Positions 9,084 to 18,251 of a stretch of 64,000 nucleotides of DNA are shown here, piece by piece (within the stretch, counting starts at the first letter, position 1; the number at the start of each line of letters is the position of its first letter). Source of the stretch: Candidatus Zixiibacteriota bacterium (GTDB lineage Bacteria > Zixibacteria > MSB-5A5 > DSPP01). The notes under the pieces were generated by a model. That model saw only the letters and a program-made list of their open reading frames with translations. It did not search any database and was not told where the DNA came from. The translations under genes and the position numbers were made by a program. The stretch covers positions 43,918 to 107,917 of the forward strand of contig JAKEHY010000019.1 in assembly GCA_022614805.1 (NCBI GenBank), read 5' to 3'.

Positions 9084-10748
9084 ATGCCTGAAAAGTTAAA
9101 ATTCAGCAGGGGCCTGTTTTACTTCGCTTTTTCAGCTCTAACCCTTCAATCGTTGGCCAAAGCGGAAACTACGGCTTTTCAGCTGCTTTATCAAAAAAAC
9201 GGCGACGTCGCCGATGCGTTTTTGAGCTACTCGGTCGCCGGGGCGGGAGACGTTAACGGCGACGGAAAGGCGGATTTTATCATCGGAGCTCCCTTTATCA
9301 GCCCCGGGGGGCGCACGAATGCCGGTTCGGCTTATGTCTATTCCGGGGCGGACGGGGCTTTGCTTCACCAAAAAGACGGTATCTCCTCCGGCGACCAACT
9401 GGGTTATTCCGTGGCTGGGGCTGGGGATATAGATGGCGACGGTAAAGCGGATTTCATCATCGGCGCCATCTACACCCTCAACGGAATACCACCTGATTTC
9501 TTCTACGGTGGGTCGGCTTACGTCTATTCCGGAGCCACCGGCGGCGTGCTTTACATAAAGCAGGGAGACGACCCCGGCGGCCAACTGGGTAATTCCGTGG
9601 CCGGGGCGGGAGATGTAAATGGGGATGGGAAAGCGGATTTTATCGTCGGCGCCCCTTTTTCCAGCCCGGGGAGTAGCTTGGCCGGTTCGGCTTATGTCTA
9701 TTCCGGGGCGGACGGAGCTCTGCTCTACCAAAAAGACGGCGAAAACGCCGATGACTTACTGGGTTTCTCCGTCGCCTCGGCCGGGGATGTCGATGGCGAC
9801 AGCAGAGCCGACTTCATCATTGGGGCACCGTTTGTCGACGTGGGTGTCGAGCCAGGCGGGCTTTTTTTTGATGCCGGCGAGGCCTATGTTTACTCCGGCG
9901 CCACTGGCAGCCTGCTTTACGGACCAGCCGGAAACAAAGCCTGCGAGCAACTGGGTTATTCCGTGGCCGGGGCCGGGGATGTGAACGGGGACACCAGGGC
10001 GGATTTTATAGTCGGAGCGATTGGCGCCGCGCCGGGCGGAACCGACATAGTCGGCTCCGCCTATGTTTATTCGGGGGCGGACGGCGCTCTTTTATATCAG
10101 AAAGACGGAAGCGGGCTTTTTGATGATTTCGGTTTTTCCGTTGCCGGGGCCGGAGACGCGGACGGCGACGGGAAAGCGGATTTTATCATCGGCGCCCGTT
10201 TTGCCGACCCGGGCGGGGTCAGTGACGCCGGCTCGGCCTTTCTGTATTCCGGACTGGACGGCTCCCTTCTATTCCAGAAAGACGGCACCGGCGCCGATGA
10301 CCATATGGGCTACGCCGTTGCCGGGGGTGGAGATGTAAACGAAGACGGCAACGCCGATTTCATCGTCGGGGCCGAAGCGGCCGATCCGGGGGGGAATACC
10401 GACGCCGGCTCGGCATTCGTGTACGGCCTTATTGTCACAGACGTTTCCGAACAAGAGAGCCCTCGTCCGGCCCATTTTGAGCTTGCCCAAAACTACCCCA
10501 ACCCGTTCAACCCGACAACAACCATTCAATACTACCTGCCCAAGCGGGAAAAGGTGACGCTGGAGATTTTCAATATTTTGGGGGAACAAGTGCGGGTACT
10601 GGTTGACGAAGAACAGGCGGCAGGAGAGCGCACGGCGGTTTGGGATGGGAAAGACGGGAAGGGGAAAATTCTGCCAAGCGGGATTTATTTCTACCGCCTA
10701 AAAACCAAAGATTATTCCGAAGTCAAGAAAATGATGTTTTTGAAATAA
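9084..10748 (+). CDS. Secreted seven-bladed FG-GAP/integrin-alpha-like propeller with T9SS-type C-terminal sorting domain
   Basis: This 554-residue protein has a signal peptide (about residues 1-27). Seven FG-GAP repeats follow, each with a 'GYSVAGAGDVNGDGKADFIIGA'-like core containing a DxNxDGxxD calcium loop (written here only as a pattern). After residue 460 comes a Por-secretion-type sorting domain: 'ELAQNYPNPFNPTTTIQY', 'GIYFYRL', ending KKMMFLK. Seven repeats fit one closed beta-propeller. The domain order indicates export across the outer membrane by a type IX-like system and surface attachment or release. AGGAGG at 9071 precedes the ATG. A close paralogue follows immediately. The ligand is unknown. 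Confidence 0.88.
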   Translation: MPEKLKFSRGLFYFAFSALTLQSLAKAETTAFQLLYQKNGDVADAFLSYSVAGAGDVNGDGKADFIIGAPFISPGGRTNAGSAYVYSGADGALLHQKDGISSGDQLGYSVAGAGDIDGDGKADFIIGAIYTLNGIPPDFFYGGSAYVYSGATGGVLYIKQGDDPGGQLGNSVAGAGDVNGDGKADFIVGAPFSSPGSSLAGSAYVYSGADGALLYQKDGENADDLLGFSVASAGDVDGDSRADFIIGAPFVDVGVEPGGLFFDAGEAYVYSGATGSLLYGPAGNKACEQLGYSVAGAGDVNGDTRADFIVGAIGAAPGGTDIVGSAYVYSGADGALLYQKDGSGLFDDFGFSVAGAGDADGDGKADFIIGARFADPGGVSDAGSAFLYSGLDGSLLFQKDGTGADDHMGYAVAGGGDVNEDGNADFIVGAEAADPGGNTDAGSAFVYGLIVTDVSEQESPRPAHFELAQNYPNPFNPTTTIQYYLPKREKVTLEIFNILGEQVRVLVDEEQAAGERTAVWDGKDGKGKILPSGIYFYRLKTKDYSEVKKMMFLK

Positions 10749-10972
10749 GGGGCGAAGCAGCCGGCCTCTTTTTTTGACCCCACCCCTCGGCCCGCCTCCG
10801 GCGGGCCTCGTTCCTTCCCCTGCCGGGGAGGGAACGGACTTGACAAGTTAGCGGTCAGGGGGAAGTAAAAAATGACCTCCGAGGAAAACGACCCTCGCTT
10901 GAAAAGCATTATTTCCATTTGGAACTTGCAAACCGACTTCCACCAAACCGGCTGTCAGCTTATATTATAAAT
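10749..10972. repeat. Spacer between the FG-GAP paralogues with inverted repeats
   Basis: The spacer contains GCCCGCC-TCC-GGCGGGC at about 10789-10806 and a CCTTCCCCTGCCGGGGAGGG repeat just after. Both resemble hairpins elsewhere in the window. TTGACA-like 'cttgacaag' occurs at 10838-10846 but no paired -10 was convincing. A TTG codon at 10919 opens the reading frame of the next gene upstream of its signal peptide. Confidence 0.55.
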
Positions 10973-12598
10973 ATGTTCGGCAGGCCTTGCGTGGCAGGCG
11001 CGCTCCTGCTTTTGATTGGCTTCGGCAAAAATGTTGCACTTGAAACACTCCCCTTCCAATTGCTTCACCAGAAAAATGGTTCCGCCCCGGAAGCCTTCGG
11101 CTCTTCCATCGCCGGAGTGGGGGACGTGAACGGGGATGGGAAGGCCGACTTTGTCGTGGGGAACCCTCTCGCCAATCCGGACGGGTTTTCCAAAGTGGGT
11201 GCCATTTACGTTTATTCGGGGGCGGACGGCGACCTCTTGTATCAAGTCGATGGGGTTTCCCCCGAAGGTGGATTTGGGTATTCGGTGGCCCAAACTGGAG
11301 ACTTGGATGGGGATAGTAAAAGCGACCTCATCGTGGGGGCCCCTTATACTTCCCCCAACGCGAAGTTTCAGGCCGGCTCCGTTTTTATCCTTTCCGGCTC
11401 AAACGGCTCAACAATGTTGCAGAAGGATGGAGCCGCCCAGCTCGACTACTTTGGCACTTCCGTGGCGGGAGCCGGAGATGTAAACAACGACGGGAAAACC
11501 GATTTTATGGTGGGAGCCACCGGAACCGACGTGGGAGGACACCCCAACGCCGGCTCGGTCTTCGTCTATTCGGGAACCGATGGCTCCCCGCTTTTTCGAA
11601 AAGATGGAAGTTCAATGTCGGAGTTTTTCGGAACTTCCGTGGCCGGCACCGGGGATGTGGATGGGGACGGCTATGCTGATTTTGTCATTGGAACTCCTTA
11701 CGCGGAAGATCCGGATAGCGCTCAAAGTTTTAACTCCGGGGCCGCTTTTGTTTATTCGGGCCGGGATGGTTCTCTACTTTTCAACTTTCAAAGCGACAAG
11801 GAAGACGATAATTTGGGTTATTCCGTCAGCGGGGCCGGAGACGTGAACGGGGACGGCCGAAGCGACTTCGTCGTGGGAGTACCACATATCAATAACATCG
11901 GCCCCTCGGACGTTGGCAGGGCAATCATCTATTCCGGAGGGGACGGCTCGGCCCTTTGGATTTTACACGGCGACGCCGTTGGCGACTACTTTGGAACCTC
12001 GGTGGCGGGAACCGGCGACGTGGACGGCGATGGGAAGGGGGACGTGGCGGTTGGCGCCTTTGGCGCTGAAAACGGAGGACAGTTTCAGGCCGGCGCAGCC
12101 TTTGTTTTTTCCGGGGCGGACGGCGCACTGTTGTTCCGGCTGAACGGCGCGCGGGCCTACGACCGGATGGGAGTGCCGGTTGCCGGGGCCGGCGACGTCA
12201 ATGCGGACGGTTACGCCGATTTCATAATAAGCGCGCCGCAAGCCGATACGGGGCGGGGTCAGGTGTTCGTGTACGGCCTTGTTCCCACCGACGCACCGGA
12301 TGAGATTGCGAACCGGCCGGCGCGCTTTGAGCTTGCCCAAAATTATCCCAACCCCTTCAACCCGGCCACCACGATTCGTTACCGCCTGCCCAGACAGGAA
12401 CGGGTTGCGCTGGAGATTTTCAACCTGCTGGGGGAACGGGTGAACCTTTTGGCAGACGGCCTGCAAGCCGCCGGAGAATACGCTTTCAGCTGGAATGGAA
12501 CGGATAAAAAAGGGAAAACGCTGCCCAGCGGGATTTATTTTTACCGATTACGAGGAAGGGATTTTTCGGAAACGAAGAAGATGTTGTTGTTAAAGTAG
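10973..12598 (+). CDS. Secreted seven-bladed FG-GAP propeller with T9SS-type sorting domain (paralogue)
   Basis: This 541-residue protein is counted from ATG 10973. The frame opens at TTG 10919, but the signal peptide (MFGRPCVAGALLLLIGFG) begins at 10973, matching the paralogue upstream. Seven FG-GAP units carry 'GDVNGDGKADF'-type calcium loops, with one variant 'GDVNADGYADF'. The C-terminal domain (ELAQNYPNPFNPATTIRY ... SGIYFYRL ... KKMLLLK) is nearly identical to that of the neighbour. The pair looks like a tandem duplication that has diverged in the propeller but not in the sorting domain. A cell-surface adhesion or carbohydrate-binding role is possible but not shown. Confidence 0.85.
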   Translation: MFGRPCVAGALLLLIGFGKNVALETLPFQLLHQKNGSAPEAFGSSIAGVGDVNGDGKADFVVGNPLANPDGFSKVGAIYVYSGADGDLLYQVDGVSPEGGFGYSVAQTGDLDGDSKSDLIVGAPYTSPNAKFQAGSVFILSGSNGSTMLQKDGAAQLDYFGTSVAGAGDVNNDGKTDFMVGATGTDVGGHPNAGSVFVYSGTDGSPLFRKDGSSMSEFFGTSVAGTGDVDGDGYADFVIGTPYAEDPDSAQSFNSGAAFVYSGRDGSLLFNFQSDKEDDNLGYSVSGAGDVNGDGRSDFVVGVPHINNIGPSDVGRAIIYSGGDGSALWILHGDAVGDYFGTSVAGTGDVDGDGKGDVAVGAFGAENGGQFQAGAAFVFSGADGALLFRLNGARAYDRMGVPVAGAGDVNADGYADFIISAPQADTGRGQVFVYGLVPTDAPDEIANRPARFELAQNYPNPFNPATTIRYRLPRQERVALEIFNLLGERVNLLADGLQAAGEYAFSWNGTDKKGKTLPSGIYFYRLRGRDFSETKKMLLLK

Positions 12599-12624
12599 GG
12601 GTATGATAAATCAAACCCCGACGG
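12598..12624. repeat. Imperfect hairpin with GACGGG tail
   Basis: GGGGTATGATAAATCAAACCCC followed by GACGGG closely resembles the perfect palindrome at 46346-46369 (AGGGGTTTGATTAATCAAACCCCT, split here as two 12-base arms) followed by ACGGG. It lies at the 3' end of the FG-GAP gene, between convergent genes, and may also help end transcription. Confidence 0.55.
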
Positions 12625-12629
12625 GCCCG

Positions 12630-15035
12630 CTATTTCGGCTTCAGCCGTTTCAAAAGCTCGCTTCCCTTTTCCTTCAACTCTTCTTTTTTCTCTTCAACCA
12701 AACTTTCCTTTTTCTCACGGGCGCCGGGGAGGGTCAGGTTGATTTTCGGGTCGGCGCCTGTGCCGGTGAGGGCGAAGGTGACCGGAATTTTCCCCTGCGC
12801 GTCTTTCATCATTTCCAAAAGCGCCGGCGGAAGACCGAAACGCTCCGCCGCTTCGGCGGTGATTTTGGAATCCACCACAAAGTCCAAGGCCCCGTTCAGG
12901 CCCAGACTTCCGGTCGATTTGAAATCCCCGAGCGGCAGACCAAAGTTGAGCGGGTTGAAGATGAGTTTGCCATCCTGCATCCGGAAAAGCGCTTTAAGAT
13001 TTTTCAGGGGCAACTCTTTTTTCCAATCCTGGCCCATTTTTTCCCCCAGTTTGGCCACCGGGCCGAAGCGCACCAGTTTTCCGGAGTCGATGTTCCAGTT
13101 GCCGTTGGCGGACATCGAACGCATTATTTCCGAGGCGACCAGACCGGCACCGGAAAAATTGCCGGAGAGATTCATTTTGCCAAAAACCGTCCCCTTTAAC
13201 GGGGTAACGGCGGAGAACAGCTCGTTGGCCTCTATTCCGGTGGCTTGGATTTTGGCGTCGAACTTGGGGCGAGAGAAGTCGGTCAGGTTGCGAGTCAATT
13301 CCCCCGCTACTTTCCCCTGCAACATATCCATTGTAAAGCCATTCATACGGATGATTCCATCATCGATTTTCACCGGCGAGCGAAAGTTGGAAAAAGGGAG
13401 TTTGTTGAAAACCCCTTTTTTCACTTCAACCGTGCCGCTGCCGTTCCAGTCGGGCAGGGGGACGGTATCAACCTTGACGCCGCCCCCGGGCAGCCGTTCC
13501 GGCGGCGGGAAAAGCTGGTCCAAGTCGAGAAACTCCGAACGAAGAGTAAAAGTAACCGCGGCCGGAACTTTTCTTTTCGTTGCCGCCCAAGCGACCGCGT
13601 TGGCGACCTTGCCGGCAACGGAAATGTCCGAGTTGCCGGCCTTGAGTGAAAGTTTAAGCTGGCTGATGTCTTTGCCGGAAAGGCCGATGTCGGCGTTCAA
13701 ATCGCTGATTGGGTACTTGGATTTGGGCGAGGAGTATTCCACATCCTTCACCAACAGCCGCCCGTTCAGCCGGAAACTTTCCTTGTTTTTGGCCGAACCG
13801 GAGAGGGATAAATCGGGGGTAAGTTCGCCGGAGAGTTTGGTGTCGGCCATATCCAAAAGCCCGGGCAGCACGGCCAGGTTCAGTTTTCCCTTTACATCCA
13901 GATTGATATCCTGCTTTTCCCAATCCGAGAGGCCCAAACCGACTTGAAACGGTTCGCCGCCCCAGTAGCCGTTGGAGGTGGTCAAATTCAGCCGCTTGGC
14001 CCCCAAATCCACCTTGGTTTCCAATTTTTCAACCCGGATTTTTTCCTTTACTCGAGGCGCAGCAAGCTCGAAGCTATTCACCACCAAACCCAACTGTCCC
14101 TGCAAAGGGGAAGCGAAACGTATTTGGCCCGCAACCCTTCCCTTTCCTGAAAGTTTCCATTCCTTGGCGGCAGCCGGCAGAAAGGCGGCAAAGCTTTCCT
14201 TCAATTCAGCGGCCGAGAATTCCTCCGATTTGATGTCGAGGCGCCCCTTCTTCTCTCCCCGCAGGCCGGAAAATTCCCCAGAGGCCAAAAGGGCAATTTC
14301 ACCGAAGCGGAAGGAGGCGCTTTTGACTTCCATCCGGTCTTGGACCAAGGAATAATCGAGATTATAAGATATTTCAGGCACCAGCTTTTCGGTTTCAAAT
14401 TTTTGTTTGGGGGACCGATAGCGAACCAGGCCGGAGGTGAGCTTGCCGGAAAAATCCAGCTTCTTCTCCCCCTCATGATAGGCCGACTTGCTGTTCCAGT
14501 TTAGACGGGAAAGAAAAAAAATGGTTCCGGTGGAATCGTTGCGGTAGCGAATCTGGCCGTTGGAAAGGGACAGGTTTTCCACCAGCAGAAAAACGGTCCC
14601 GCCGCCCTTTGTTTTCTCGGTTCCGGCCGTGGCGGCGAACCAATCGGCAATGTTGCTTTTCCCGCTGGAAGAAACCTCGTAGCTGATGACCGGCTCGACC
14701 AGCTCCAGCGAGGTGACTTCCGCCTGTTTTTTCAAAAGCGGCAGAATTTTGACCGCCAGGGCAATTTTTTGAGCCGAAAACAAAAGGGAATCGTTAAAAC
14801 CGGTGCGGTTTTTGACCTTTACGCTGGATAGATTGATTTTGATTTTTCCCCAGGCGGAAAAGGAAGCGTCGCCGACGGAGACCGGGCGGCCGAGGGCTTG
14901 TTCAGCTTTGGGTAAAACGAGCGCCAAAATCCGCTCTTTGGTGAAATAAAAGTACAGAACCGTGGCGGCAACCACCCATAGCAAAAGGAGCCCGCCGAAA
15001 AGCCAGAGGAGTCCCTTGAAGATTTTTTTCATCAA
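12630..15035 (-). CDS. AsmA-family inner-membrane protein
   Basis: This 801-residue protein has a single N-terminal membrane anchor (about residues 8-30, GLLWLFGGLLLLWVVAATVL) and 'LPKAEQALGRPVSVGDASFS', the AsmA N-terminal signature. A long beta-rich periplasmic body follows, with repeated 'xVxGxL/xLxGx' strands, and the C-terminus is charged and Lys/Glu-rich. AsmA-like proteins are proposed to carry phospholipids between membranes or influence outer-membrane assembly. The start overlaps the MBL-fold hydrolase stop by 4 bp. It is last in a minus-strand run that begins with cysteine desulfurase. Confidence 0.85.
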   Translation of the reverse strand: MMKKIFKGLLWLFGGLLLLWVVAATVLYFYFTKERILALVLPKAEQALGRPVSVGDASFSAWGKIKINLSSVKVKNRTGFNDSLLFSAQKIALAVKILPLLKKQAEVTSLELVEPVISYEVSSSGKSNIADWFAATAGTEKTKGGGTVFLLVENLSLSNGQIRYRNDSTGTIFFLSRLNWNSKSAYHEGEKKLDFSGKLTSGLVRYRSPKQKFETEKLVPEISYNLDYSLVQDRMEVKSASFRFGEIALLASGEFSGLRGEKKGRLDIKSEEFSAAELKESFAAFLPAAAKEWKLSGKGRVAGQIRFASPLQGQLGLVVNSFELAAPRVKEKIRVEKLETKVDLGAKRLNLTTSNGYWGGEPFQVGLGLSDWEKQDINLDVKGKLNLAVLPGLLDMADTKLSGELTPDLSLSGSAKNKESFRLNGRLLVKDVEYSSPKSKYPISDLNADIGLSGKDISQLKLSLKAGNSDISVAGKVANAVAWAATKRKVPAAVTFTLRSEFLDLDQLFPPPERLPGGGVKVDTVPLPDWNGSGTVEVKKGVFNKLPFSNFRSPVKIDDGIIRMNGFTMDMLQGKVAGELTRNLTDFSRPKFDAKIQATGIEANELFSAVTPLKGTVFGKMNLSGNFSGAGLVASEIMRSMSANGNWNIDSGKLVRFGPVAKLGEKMGQDWKKELPLKNLKALFRMQDGKLIFNPLNFGLPLGDFKSTGSLGLNGALDFVVDSKITAEAAERFGLPPALLEMMKDAQGKIPVTFALTGTGADPKINLTLPGAREKKESLVEEKKEELKEKGSELLKRLKPK

Positions 15036-15715
15036 AACTCCAAAGACTTTCCGGGCTCCAGAATTACCACCTTGGAGCCCTTAACTTTCGAAGCGAAAGA
15101 TTTGGGGTCCTGTTTGATGATATCCCAGGTGCTGTAGTGCATCGGCACCACCGTCTTGGGTTTTAAGAATTCGACCGCCTTGGCGGCATCCTCCGGCCCC
15201 ATCGTGAAGTTGTCGCCGATGGGCAAAAGGGCCACTTCCAAAGGATGCATCTGCCCAATAAGCTGCATATCCATAAATAGCCCGGTATCCCCGGCATGGT
15301 AAACGTTTTTACCCTCCACGTTCACCACAAATCCGCAGGGATTCCCCAAATAGAGCATTTTTCCATCTATTTCGTCCCCCGAGCCGTGATGGGCAATGGT
15401 CAGCTTCACCCGGCCGAAAGGAAATGCATAGCTCCCGCCGATATGCATCGGATGAATCTTGCATCCTTTGGAAGCGCAATAGCCTTCCGCCAGCTCGAAG
15501 GGGCCAATGACTGTTGCCTGGGTGCGTTTGGCGATGGCCACCGTGTCGCCGAGATGGTCGCCGTGGCCGTGGGAGACCAGAATGTGAGTGGCTTGAAGCT
15601 GTTCCGCCTTCACCGGAGCGGCGGGGTTTCCGGTGATGAATGGGTCAAAAAGGATTTTGTATTGGCCCGTTTCCAGCAAAAAAGCGGCGTGTCCGTACCA
15701 GGTAAGCTTGGCCAT
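15032..15715 (-). CDS. UPF0173-type metal-dependent hydrolase (MBL fold)
   Basis: This 227-residue protein has the metallo-beta-lactamase-fold motif SHGHGDHLGD (about residues 50-59) and an early 'WYGHAAFLLE'. Later metal ligands lie in 'HHGSGDE', 'YHAGDTGLF' and 'PMHYSTWD'. Length and motif set match the UPF0173/YtkL group, whose substrate is not known. It should be a cytoplasmic two-metal hydrolase. The gene lies 20 nt after mnmA and overlaps asmA by 4 bp, so the three are probably cotranscribed, although no functional link is evident. Confidence 0.87.
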   Translation of the reverse strand: MAKLTWYGHAAFLLETGQYKILFDPFITGNPAAPVKAEQLQATHILVSHGHGDHLGDTVAIAKRTQATVIGPFELAEGYCASKGCKIHPMHIGGSYAFPFGRVKLTIAHHGSGDEIDGKMLYLGNPCGFVVNVEGKNVYHAGDTGLFMDMQLIGQMHPLEVALLPIGDNFTMGPEDAAKAVEFLKPKTVVPMHYSTWDIIKQDPKSFASKVKGSKVVILEPGKSLEF

Positions 15716-15735
15716 AGTCCCTCCTCAAGGAAACT

Positions 15736-16830
15736 CTAATCGTCTATAATCTGCTCTATGATGCCGCCCCCCAGCAGGTACTCACCGTCGTAAAAAACGG
15801 CCGATTGGCCGGGGGTAATCGCCCGCTCCGGGGCGTCAAAAACCACTCCTGCCTTCCCGTCGCCAAGCGGAGTTATGGCTGCCGGTTTCTCCTTGGCAAG
15901 ATAGCGGATGCGAACCGAAGCGTTGATTTCTTTCCTGGGCGGCGCGACCGAAACCCAATTCACTTCGCGGAGGATGAAAGCCCGTTTCCAGAGTTCGGAA
16001 TCGTAGGCCAAATAGACCGCCCGCCGGGACGGGTCGATTTTCTTGACATATACCGGCTGGCCGAAGGAGACTCCCAAGCCGTGGCGCTGGCCGATGGTAT
16101 AGCGGTAAACACCATTATGCGCCCCTACCTCGCGGCCGTCCGGCCCAATAATCGGTCCGGAAGCGTTTCCACCGACCCGTTCGGAAACGAAGCGGGCATA
16201 GTCGCCATCCGGAACGAAGCAAATCTCGCGGCTTTCCGGCTTGTCGGCAACGGATAACCTCATTTGACGCGCCTTTTCGCGCACTTCAAGCTTGGTCATA
16301 TTGCCGAGCGGAAACAGCGTTTTTGCCAATTCATCTTGCCTTTGGCCCCAGAGAAAATAGCTCTGGTCGCGGGACAAATCGACGGCTTTCTTCAGAACAA
16401 ACCGTTCGCGCTCTTCGGAAAATTCCACCCGGGCGTAATGTCCGGTGGCGATTTTCTTTGCTCCAAAATGACGAACCTTTTCCCATAGCGCCCGGAACTT
16501 GATAAAGCGGTTGCACTGCACGCAGGGGTTGGGGGTGCGGCCGGAGAGATATTCGGAGGCGAAGTCGGAAATCACCGCCTCGAAAAACGGCTCCTGAAAA
16601 TCCAGAACATAATGCGGAAAGCCAAAGCGCACGGCGGCCTGGCGGGCATCCGCCATCGATTCCAAAGAACAGCAGCGGCCGTCCTGATGGGTATCGCCGC
16701 CGACTTTGGAATAATCCCAGAGTTTCATCGTGACGCCGATTACCGGATGGCCTTCCGAAACGAGAAGGCAGGCCGCGACGGTGGAATCGACGCCGCCGGA
16801 CATTGCGGCTAAAATCAAATTCTTACTCAT
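15736..16830 (-). CDS. mnmA: tRNA-specific 2-thiouridylase MnmA
   Basis: This 364-residue protein has the PP-loop 'AAMSGGVDSTVAACLL' at the N-terminus that adenylates the tRNA. Its two catalytic cysteines are C103 (NPCVQCN) and C204 (REICFVPDGDY). It makes 2-thiouridine at wobble U34 of tRNA-Lys, -Glu and -Gln, using sulfur delivered from a cysteine desulfurase. A cysteine desulfurase gene lies upstream on the same strand, separated by one unrelated-looking gene. GAAGAG precedes the ATG. The full length and both cysteines suggest an active enzyme. Confidence 0.94.
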   Translation of the reverse strand: MSKNLILAAMSGGVDSTVAACLLVSEGHPVIGVTMKLWDYSKVGGDTHQDGRCCSLESMADARQAAVRFGFPHYVLDFQEPFFEAVISDFASEYLSGRTPNPCVQCNRFIKFRALWEKVRHFGAKKIATGHYARVEFSEERERFVLKKAVDLSRDQSYFLWGQRQDELAKTLFPLGNMTKLEVREKARQMRLSVADKPESREICFVPDGDYARFVSERVGGNASGPIIGPDGREVGAHNGVYRYTIGQRHGLGVSFGQPVYVKKIDPSRRAVYLAYDSELWKRAFILREVNWVSVAPPRKEINASVRIRYLAKEKPAAITPLGDGKAGVVFDAPERAITPGQSAVFYDGEYLLGGGIIEQIIDD

Positions 16831-16846
16831 CTCTTCACGCTTGCTG

Positions 16847-18208
16847 TCACCGACAATGTATGACCGCGGCTTTAACCATACCCCAAAAAGATAAACGGAG
16901 TTTTTCCTGTGGGGACCCGGCTGTTGTTAGTGAACTGTGATCCATTGTCAGCACCTCGGCCACGCGTTCTATTACTTTTTCGTTTTCGTAGTAGACGCTG
17001 TGCCGCAGGCGGATTTGCGCCTTCAGGTTGCGTACTACCGAATCCAGTTTTTGGTACAGGGTTCGCGCCCGCCGATCGGCTTGAATAGCCGCCGACGGTG
17101 GCGAAACCGATGTGGCCTCCACAACCGGGAGCCCTCGTTGAGCGGCGTGGATGGCGGGTAGGAGGTGTTCGCTTACGTCGACGCGCTCGACAAGGGTAGG
17201 AGGGTACGCCACGCCACGGTTCAAGTCCGCCATCTCGCTGTCCATAAAGAGCACGTGCCACCACGGAAAACCCAGGACGTATCGCTCCAGCACGGCCTCA
17301 AGCATTCCCAACACCATTCCATACACCAACGGTCGCATCACGATCCTCTCCGCGACACGCAACACAGGGTGCAACTTTTTCTGCACAAACTCGGAGTAGA
17401 GGCGGCGCGGTGCGGCCCCGAACTGAAGAGCGAGGTCAGCTTCATCATCGTGAGTAGTAAATAAGGTGATCTTACCACTCGCAATCGTGCGAACTACCCG
17501 GTGCGGAGCCGGTCCGTAGACCTGTCCCATCCCCCGACCTACTGCCAAGGCCAGCGGCCAAGTCAACACCCGAAGCAATACATCCACGAGCGCCGCCGCT
17601 CCTAAGAGCAGCCAGCCGTAAAACACCAAGACGAGCGCCAAGGAACCGACGAGCATAAGAAGCGAGTATTTTCCTGCGGTCGGGACGATGAGCTTACCGA
17701 TGATAGCGAGAACACCGAGCGAGAGAAGACCGAACAGGACGACCGCGATAACAGCACGCAGGAGTCGCAAGGCCGGGCGAGCTGCAATCAGTGGAGTACC
17801 AAGCAACACAATTTGGCGGACCTGCACCCCACGCCCAAGCCGTCGCAGTGCTTCGAGCACCACATTCCCGCCATGCGAGTGTGCAACGAAGTTCACTTCG
17901 AGCGGAATCTCCGCAGTGGCCCCACTGGCAACCGCCAAGCGTTGAAGGGTGGCTGCAAGCTTTCGCGCCCCACGATGACGATCGGGGTGGTAATTCTGCC
18001 CCGACCAGTTGAACGCATCATAATCGAGTCCGGCATCGAGGGCCGACCGCCAGACTGTCCCTTTTAACCCCCGTCTGGCAAGTGCCGCCTCGAGTCGGCT
18101 CGCGAACGAAGCACGGTCGGAGTCCAGTCGCCACCACGTCTCGTCTCGAGCGAACGTGCCGTGAATTACGAGGGTTACAATTTGTCCGGCCATGTTGTCT
18201 CTCCCCAT
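16847..18208 (-). CDS. Membrane-associated alpha/beta-hydrolase-fold protein (lipase-like), unknown substrate
   Basis: This 453-residue protein starts with 'TLVIHGTFARDETWW', an oxyanion-hole strand. The nucleophile elbow AHSHGGN (Ser near residue 112) follows. It then has about three hydrophobic segments between residues 150 and 230, a polar middle and a C-terminal helical region. This looks like a serine esterase or lipase anchored in the inner membrane. ATG 18193, with GGGGAGA before it, is an equally good start. Codon choice and composition look unlike the neighbours, and it splits the cysteine desulfurase and mnmA genes. It may therefore have been acquired by transfer. The substrate cannot be stated. 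Confidence 0.72.
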   Translation of the reverse strand: MGRDNMAGQIVTLVIHGTFARDETWWRLDSDRASFASRLEAALARRGLKGTVWRSALDAGLDYDAFNWSGQNYHPDRHRGARKLAATLQRLAVASGATAEIPLEVNFVAHSHGGNVVLEALRRLGRGVQVRQIVLLGTPLIAARPALRLLRAVIAVVLFGLLSLGVLAIIGKLIVPTAGKYSLLMLVGSLALVLVFYGWLLLGAAALVDVLLRVLTWPLALAVGRGMGQVYGPAPHRVVRTIASGKITLFTTHDDEADLALQFGAAPRRLYSEFVQKKLHPVLRVAERIVMRPLVYGMVLGMLEAVLERYVLGFPWWHVLFMDSEMADLNRGVAYPPTLVERVDVSEHLLPAIHAAQRGLPVVEATSVSPPSAAIQADRRARTLYQKLDSVVRNLKAQIRLRHSVYYENEKVIERVAEVLTMDHSSLTTAGSPQEKLRLSFWGMVKAAVIHCR

Positions 18209-18251
18209 CCCTATCCTCTGCTATCGTTTACCGCAAGCAAATTTCGACGAC

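Noticed and set aside
12739..13947. 402-codon frame on the plus strand opposite asmA
   Set aside because: It is antisense to a clear AsmA protein; the Ser/Pro/Arg-rich translation is typical of a shadow of G+C-rich coding sequence.
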